Below are positions 5,773 to 9,372 of a stretch of 9,372 nucleotides of DNA, piece after piece. The stretch spans positions 1 through 9,372 of the forward strand of contig JAPDIT010000081.1 of NCBI GenBank assembly GCA_029259455.1, written 5' to 3'. Origin of the DNA: Archaeoglobi archaeon. GTDB lineage: Archaea > Halobacteriota > Archaeoglobi > Archaeoglobales > Archaeoglobaceae. Within the stretch, counting starts at the first letter, position 1, and each line of letters begins with the position of its first letter. A program made the translations under genes and the position numbers. Under the pieces are notes generated by a model. It searched no databases. It was not told the DNA's origin and worked only from the letters and a program-made list of their open reading frames with translations.

Positions 5773-7215
5773 TCAGTTTTCTGGCTTTACCTTAACTACG
5801 TATTTCTGCCCCTCAACCTCGACCTCAAAGCTTCCCTCAATCTTTCCTCCCGATATCGGGAAGGGTTCCTCCGTTATTTCACCTTTCAGGAACTTGAGAC
5901 CGGTTTGCGGGAATAGAGCATAGATTAGCACGTCTTCATCGCTAGGATTCTCAATCCCTGCCTCGATGAGTTCCTGCTTTCTCTTCTCGAACTCGGGTTC
6001 AAGAAGGTCAGCAGGTCTGCAGTCTATTGGCTCCTCATCCCCAAGAATCTTCTTTATGATCTCGGGCTTAATTGGGGCTGGAGCCCTTCCGTACATACCC
6101 TTCACGAGATCCTTTGTCTCCCTCGTAACAACCTTGTACCTCTCTCCAACGAGGACGTTTATCACCGCCTGCACGCCGACAATCTGGCTTGTTGGGGTTA
6201 CGAGTGGTGGGTAGCCTAAATCTTCTCTTACCCTCGGCACCTCTTCAAGCACTTCCTGAAGCCTGTCGAGGGCGTTCTGCTCCTGAAGCTGTGCAATGAG
6301 GTTGCTGAACATTCCCCCCGGAATCTGGTAAACCAGAACTCTCGTGTCTGGAATTGTTGAGAGAGGGCTTAGATAGCCAGAGTACTTCTCCCTCAGCTTC
6401 ATGAAATACTCCCTCGCCTCTAGTAGAACATCCAGCTTCACCCCAGTATCGTAACCAAGCTCGTTCAGAGCGTAAACGATGCTTTCAGTTGGGGGGTGTG
6501 AGGTGCCACCGCTGAGCGGAGACATGCATGTATCGATCATCTCAGCTCCCGCTTCAACACTCTTCAACAACGCCATTGAAGCCATTCCGCTTGTATAATG
6601 GGAATGAACGTTTATCGGCAGACCGACTTCCTTTTTAATGGCTTTAACAAGCTCGTAAGCGACTTTTGGAGATAGCATACCTGCCATGTCCTTTATGCAA
6701 ATCGAGTCGACCTCCAGTTCTGCCAGCTCGTTCGCAATCTCAACATACTTTTCTATTGTGTGGACGGGGGAGATGGTGTAGCAAATCGTGCCCTGAATAT
6801 GGTCTGCACCATACTTTTTGGCTGCTTTAATGGACGAAACGAGGTTTCTCACATCATTAAGGGCATCGAAAATCCTGAAAATGTCAAGGCCATTTTCAAT
6901 CGTTTTTTGAACGAATTTCTCCACAATATCGTCAGGATAATGCCTGTATCCAACAAGATTCTGCCCCCTGAGCAGCATTTGAAGCTTGGCGTTTTTAACT
7001 CTCTTCTTGATCTCCCTCAGCCTATCCCACGGATCCTCGTTTAGAAAGCGATGGCAGGCATCAAAGGTAGCACCACCCCACATTTCAAGGGAGTAAATTC
7101 CAGATTCGTCAAGAGTTTCGAGAATAGGGAGCATATCTCTGGTTCTCATCCTGGTTGCAAGCAGAGACTGATGTCCATCTCTGAGGGTCAGGTCTACGAT
7201 TTTTACTTTCGCCAT
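5773..7215 (-). CDS. pycB: Pyruvate carboxylase subunit B / oxaloacetate decarboxylase alpha-type carboxyltransferase
   Basis: This is the carboxyltransferase component that moves a carboxyl group between carboxybiotin and pyruvate, giving or using oxaloacetate. Residues 1-290 form the TIM-barrel domain: D-x-T-L-R-D-G-H-Q-S (8-17, metal ligand D13), K175 in I-K-D-M-A-G (the lysine expected to be carbamylated) and the metal-binding H204-S-H206 pair. The substrate-region motif CMSPLSGGTSHPPTES spans 230-245. The conserved helical domain follows to about 440. At 480 residues it stops just where relatives continue into a Pro/Ala linker and biotinyl domain; no A-M-K-M lysine is present. A separate biotin carrier is therefore needed. 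The ATG at 7215 is chosen by family alignment and a TATA element at 7252-7263. An upstream GTG (7239) would add eight poorly fitting residues. PycB and OadA cannot be separated by sequence alone. Confidence 0.92.
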   Translation of the reverse strand: MAKVKIVDLTLRDGHQSLLATRMRTRDMLPILETLDESGIYSLEMWGGATFDACHRFLNEDPWDRLREIKKRVKNAKLQMLLRGQNLVGYRHYPDDIVEKFVQKTIENGLDIFRIFDALNDVRNLVSSIKAAKKYGADHIQGTICYTISPVHTIEKYVEIANELAELEVDSICIKDMAGMLSPKVAYELVKAIKKEVGLPINVHSHYTSGMASMALLKSVEAGAEMIDTCMSPLSGGTSHPPTESIVYALNELGYDTGVKLDVLLEAREYFMKLREKYSGYLSPLSTIPDTRVLVYQIPGGMFSNLIAQLQEQNALDRLQEVLEEVPRVREDLGYPPLVTPTSQIVGVQAVINVLVGERYKVVTRETKDLVKGMYGRAPAPIKPEIIKKILGDEEPIDCRPADLLEPEFEKRKQELIEAGIENPSDEDVLIYALFPQTGLKFLKGEITEEPFPISGGKIEGSFEVEVEGQKYVVKVKPEN

Positions 7216-7251
7216 ATCACCAGCCTTGTTGAGAAACACAAAAATTTTTTG

Positions 7252-7263
7252 TTTTTTAATATT
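7252..7263 (-). promoter_or_regulatory. TATA-like element of the carboxyltransferase operon
   Basis: On the minus strand AATATTAAAAAAC is centred about 42 bases before the ATG at 7215, predicting a start near 7231 and a 15-base leader. The predicted start is downstream of the alternative GTG at 7239, which supports the shorter protein. Confidence 0.45.
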
Positions 7264-7301
7264 CTCTGGATTAAAGTACGACTGCTAAGATTTTTCGGGA
7301 A

Positions 7302-7313
7302 AGTTTATTTATG
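7302..7313 (+). promoter_or_regulatory. TATA box of the 64-residue gene
   Basis: The plus strand reads AGTTTATTTATG with a purine-rich GGGAA just before it (BRE-like). The centre is about 26 bases upstream of the ATG at 7333, so the transcript should begin at or next to the start codon (leaderless). It is arranged back to back with the promoter of the carboxyltransferase operon. Confidence 0.55.
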
Positions 7314-7332
7314 TCAACAGTAATGTTAGAGC

Positions 7333-7527
7333 ATGAGAGAGATGAAGATAGTTGTACCGGATTTGGGGGATGTGCTTCCGGAGGAGTTTGTACAGCACGC
7401 ACTAAACGCAACTAAGGAAATACTGCTGGCAATTCGAACTTTGATAGATTCAACTCTTGACAAGATTGAAGCTATGGAGGAAATTGCAGAGGCAAAAAAG
7501 GAAATAAAAAAGATAGAGATCGAGTAG
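7333..7527 (+). CDS. Small helical acidic/basic protein, unknown (64 residues)
   Basis: I do not recognise this family with certainty. The sequence opens with a short strand-like segment (MREMKIVVPDLGDVLPEEF). Two helices follow: an amphipathic one (about 20-43, VQHALNATKEILLAIRTL) and a highly charged coiled-coil-like tail (about 44-64, rich in Glu and Lys, ending KKIEIE). There is no cysteine, signal peptide or membrane segment. The promoter supports the ATG at 7333; a second ATG at 7342 is possible. It lies divergently from the carboxyltransferase operon and 82 bases before a GNAT gene that has its own promoter. The composition fits a small dimeric helical protein. Whether it regulates its neighbour is unknown. 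Confidence 0.7.
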   Translation: MREMKIVVPDLGDVLPEEFVQHALNATKEILLAIRTLIDSTLDKIEAMEEIAEAKKEIKKIEIE

Positions 7528-7562
7528 CAATTTATCATTATATAAACAATTAATATTCTTGA

Positions 7563-7577
7563 AAAAATAATAAATAC
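7563..7577 (+). promoter_or_regulatory. TATA-like element of the GNAT gene
   Basis: The plus strand reads AAAAATAATAAATAC, centred about 40 bases before the ATG at 7610. Transcription would start near 7596-7600, leaving a very short leader that holds the GGGTG ribosome site (7598-7602). Confidence 0.45.
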
Positions 7578-7609
7578 TTCCACCTCCTACTACTTCTGGG
7601 TGTCCTGAG

Positions 7610-8149
7610 ATGGTAATGGCCAGCGAAAAATCAGTGAAGTTCGACTTTCCAGAGTTCAAGCCAGTTGTGGTTAAAGACAAGAAAGGCGAGGAAATTCTGA
7701 TAAGACAGTATGTACATGAGAAGGACAGGGAAAAGTTGATAGAGATGTACGAGACTTATGATCCGGAGTACCGCTGTCTCGGTCTGCCACCGGTAAGCAG
7801 GAAAGCAATCGAAAACTGGATTGACTATCTTGCCGAGAATGGATTTGCTATAGTGGCGGAGAAGGCCGGAAGAATTGTGGGACACCTTGTAATCGTTCCC
7901 ATCGAGGATATGAGGGTTGACCTCACAATATTCATACATCAGGACTATCAGAACAGGGGGCTTGGGCAGGAAATGATGAAACTCATAATCGACTACTGCA
8001 AAAAAGCTGGATTCAAGGGGATAATGCTTGTAACGGAGAGGAGCAACTCAAGGGCGATTCATGTCTACAAAAAGGTGGGATTTAAGATTGTTGCCCCGTA
8101 TTATGAGTGTGACATGTATCTTGACCTGACTGAGCAGCAACATCAGTAA
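7610..8149 (+). CDS. GNAT-family N-acetyltransferase (179 residues)
   Basis: A single GNAT domain covers about residues 28-170, after a short basic/hydrophobic lead. Motif A is clear: beta strand LTIFIH followed by the acetyl-CoA pyrophosphate loop Q114-N-R-G117-L-G119. Motif B holds N146 and Y153 in SNSRAIHVYKKVGF, the usual place of the general acid tyrosine. The N-terminal MYETYDPEYRCLGLPPVSR pattern resembles the protein-acetyltransferase-like subgroup, but the substrate cannot be read from sequence. The first ATG is supported by GGGTG 7 bases upstream; an alternative ATG lies two codons downstream. The gene ends 7 bases inside argF, tail to tail, so read-through of either would give antisense RNA. 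It could act on proteins, polyamines or small metabolites. Confidence 0.9.
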   Translation: MVMASEKSVKFDFPEFKPVVVKDKKGEEILIRQYVHEKDREKLIEMYETYDPEYRCLGLPPVSRKAIENWIDYLAENGFAIVAEKAGRIVGHLVIVPIEDMRVDLTIFIHQDYQNRGLGQEMMKLIIDYCKKAGFKGIMLVTERSNSRAIHVYKKVGFKIVAPYYECDMYLDLTEQQHQ

Positions 8150-9066
8150 ACCTCGCCCTCTTTTCCGAGCAGCTTTAGCAGTATAGCTTTCTGGGCATGC
8201 AACCTGTTTTCCGCCTGATCAAAAACGATTGAGTGTTTCCCTTCTATAACCTCATCTGTGATCTCCTCTCCTCTGTGTGCGGGCATACAGTGCATAACCA
8301 CCACATCATCTTTCGAAAGTTTAAGCAGTTCATCTGAAACTTGATATGGTTTGAAGGCAACCATCCGCACCTCTCTTTCCGCCTCCTGACCCATCGACAT
8401 CCATACATCGGTGTAGATAACGTCAGCTTCTTTGACAGCCTCCTTTGGGTCTCTTATAAATTGCAGCTCTCCACCCATTTCTTTTGCCTTCTTGACGATT
8501 TCTGGATTGGGTTCGTAGTTCTCCGGTGTTGAAATTACCATTTTCATTCCCGTAAGCGCTGCGGCAAGAATCAGGGAGTTGCAGACGTTGTTCCCATCCC
8601 CTACCCAGGCGAGAGTTACGTCCTTAAAGTCACCCCTGTATTCGTAAATGGTCAGGAGGTCTGCTATTACCTGACAGGGGTGTTCGAGATTGCTCAGACC
8701 GTTTATTACCGGAACAGCAGAATATCGGGCAAACTCCTCTACAGTGCTGTGCTCTCTCACCCTCATCATTACAGCATGGACATACCTGCTGAGAACTCTC
8801 GCGGTATCCTTTATCGGCTCACCCCTCCCAAGCTGAAGTTCATCCCATCCAAGATAAAGGGCATGCCCTCCCAAATCCGTCATCGCCACCTCAAAAGACA
8901 CTCTTGTTCTCGTTGAAGGTAGCTCGAAAATCATCGCGAGGCTCTTGTTTTTCAGATAGTCGGTAACAACACCCCTGTATCTTTCCTCTTTTAACTTCTC
9001 CGCAAGCTTGAGGATTTCGAACAGCTCCTCCTTTTTGAGGTCAGCAATCGAGAGAAGGTGCTTCAT
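8143..9066 (-). CDS. argF: Ornithine carbamoyltransferase
   Basis: The enzyme transfers carbamoyl from carbamoyl phosphate to ornithine, giving citrulline in arginine synthesis; it is cytoplasmic and usually trimeric or a multiple of trimers. The 307 residues match the normal length. The carbamoyl-phosphate loop is S51-T-R-T-R55 and H129-P-C-Q132 completes that site. The ornithine domain has W154-V-G-D-G-N-N, D220 and the S224-M-G loop (in DVWMSMGQE), and the catalytic H259-C260-M-P region. The S-M-G loop marks ornithine rather than aspartate carbamoyltransferase. The ATG at 9066 is preferred over the in-frame TTG at 9075, because the TATA element (9090-9098) is about 28 bases before it and there is no ribosome site, so the transcript is probably leaderless. 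The residue before P50 is Leu rather than the more usual Lys. Confidence 0.95.
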   Translation of the reverse strand: MKHLLSIADLKKEELFEILKLAEKLKEERYRGVVTDYLKNKSLAMIFELPSTRTRVSFEVAMTDLGGHALYLGWDELQLGRGEPIKDTARVLSRYVHAVMMRVREHSTVEEFARYSAVPVINGLSNLEHPCQVIADLLTIYEYRGDFKDVTLAWVGDGNNVCNSLILAAALTGMKMVISTPENYEPNPEIVKKAKEMGGELQFIRDPKEAVKEADVIYTDVWMSMGQEAEREVRMVAFKPYQVSDELLKLSKDDVVVMHCMPAHRGEEITDEVIEGKHSIVFDQAENRLHAQKAILLKLLGKEGEVY

Positions 9067-9087
9067 ACCGGTCAAAAATCTGCCGGT

Positions 9088-9099
9088 AACTAATTAAGC
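9088..9099 (-). promoter_or_regulatory. TATA box of argF
   Basis: The minus strand reads AGCTTAATTAGTT, centred about 28 bases before the ATG at 9066. Two CCGGT copies flank the expected transcription start (9068-9072 and 9083-9087), which could be an operator, but such a short repeat may be chance. Confidence 0.45.
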
Positions 9100-9141
9100 T
9101 TTTTGTTTTTGAAGGCGACGTGTCCGAATAAGCATCAAACA

Positions 9142-9154
9142 ACATAAATAATTG
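9142..9154 (+). promoter_or_regulatory. TATA box of the transposase-like gene
   Basis: The plus strand reads ACATAAATAATTG, centred about 26 bases before the ATG at 9173, predicting a leaderless transcript. It is divergent from the argF promoter within a 106-base gap. Confidence 0.45.
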
Positions 9155-9172
9155 AACAACTTACCATCTTTT

Positions 9173-9372
9173 ATGGTGACGGCGGATATAGCAGAAAATA
9201 ACCTTGTTGAGTTGCTGAAAGAGTTTGACATCTTTGAGAGGAACGAAGTGTCCATAGAAATAAAACTTGCAGCAATAGCAATGTACATCCTCTCATCAAG
9301 CATCAGAAGAATCGCTTTACTCCTGAACGTTGGTAAGTCAACTGTCCATTACTGGATTGACAGATTCAAGGA
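9173..9372 (+). CDS. N-terminal part of a probable insertion-sequence transposase (runs off the window)
   Basis: Sixty-six codons are visible, starting MVTADIAENNLVELLKEF. Residues 25-40 form a helix (VSIEIKLAAIAMYIL). Residues 43-66 form a helix-turn-helix of the kind found at the start of DDE transposases: SIRRIALLLNVGKSTVHYWI, where S-T-V-H-Y-W is the recognition helix and the following D-R-F-K links to the catalytic part. The layout resembles archaeal IS6-like transposases, but the family cannot be fixed without the DDE domain, which lies outside the window. The argF gene is divergent. No terminal inverted repeat can be confirmed because only one end is present. An alternative is a domesticated or truncated HTH protein. 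Confidence 0.7.
   Translation, partial: MVTADIAENNLVELLKEFDIFERNEVSIEIKLAAIAMYILSSSIRRIALLLNVGKSTVHYWIDRFK

Noticed and set aside
5773..7239. Upstream GTG start for the carboxyltransferase (adds eight residues)
   Set aside because: It lies upstream of the transcription start predicted from the TATA element, and the family begins close to the ATG at 7215.
8143..9075. TTG start for argF, three codons upstream of the ATG
   Set aside because: The ATG at 9066 fits the promoter spacing for a leaderless transcript and gives the usual family length of 307 residues.
9094..9303. 69-codon minus-strand frame at the right edge
   Set aside because: It is antisense to the transposase-like frame, spans its promoter and the gap to argF, and has no motif.
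1..9372. CRISPR arrays, tRNA or rRNA genes, toxin-antitoxin pairs
   Set aside because: No regularly spaced repeats, no tRNA cloverleaf signatures, no rRNA-like blocks, and no adjacent small gene pair with toxin or antitoxin motifs were seen on either strand.

Overview
The window looks like chromosomal DNA of a euryarchaeon, most probably an Archaeoglobus-type hyperthermophile. The support is direct and indirect. Several genes have TATA-like boxes about 26-29 bases before the start codon (leaderless style), while others have GGTGA(T) Shine-Dalgarno sites. A PAC2 proteasome-chaperone homologue, an archaeal CDKAL1-type tRNA methylthiotransferase and Lys/Glu-rich proteins are also present. The genus is an inference from gene content and memory, not from a database match.

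Left part (1-2907). A small unknown gene on the minus strand (24-404) has a clear archaeal promoter. It is followed by 585 bases without a convincing gene. Next comes a tightly coupled minus-strand pair: a secreted coiled-coil protein of 406 residues (1211-2431), and a 74-residue lipoprotein (990-1214) whose start codon overlaps the stop codon of the first gene. Together they look like a cell-surface module of unknown function. A 476-base non-coding stretch follows.

Middle (2908-5747). A MiaB/CDKAL1-type tRNA methylthiotransferase lies on the plus strand (2908-4173). Opposite its 3' end, on the minus strand, is a possible 55-residue membrane peptide (4145-4312). Upstream of that peptide is a short, apparently frameshifted reading frame (4390-4540). 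Both fall in a stretch that would otherwise be called empty.

Metabolic and proteostasis operon (4634-7215, minus strand). A carboxyltransferase subunit of the PycB/OadA type, lacking a biotinyl domain, is followed closely by a PAC2-family protein ending in a HbYX-like M-Y-G tail and then by a 129-residue archaeal protein of unknown function. The promoter region of 117 bases is shared with a divergent 64-residue helical protein (7333-7527, plus). A GNAT acetyltransferase follows on the plus strand (7610-8149).

Right part (8143-9372). Ornithine carbamoyltransferase (argF, minus) overlaps the end of the GNAT gene by 7 bases, tail to tail. Divergent from argF, the first 66 codons of a probable transposase run off the window edge. 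The housekeeping genes cover arginine synthesis, C3/C4 carboxylation, proteasome assembly and tRNA modification. I see no CRISPR array, tRNA, rRNA or obvious defence system.
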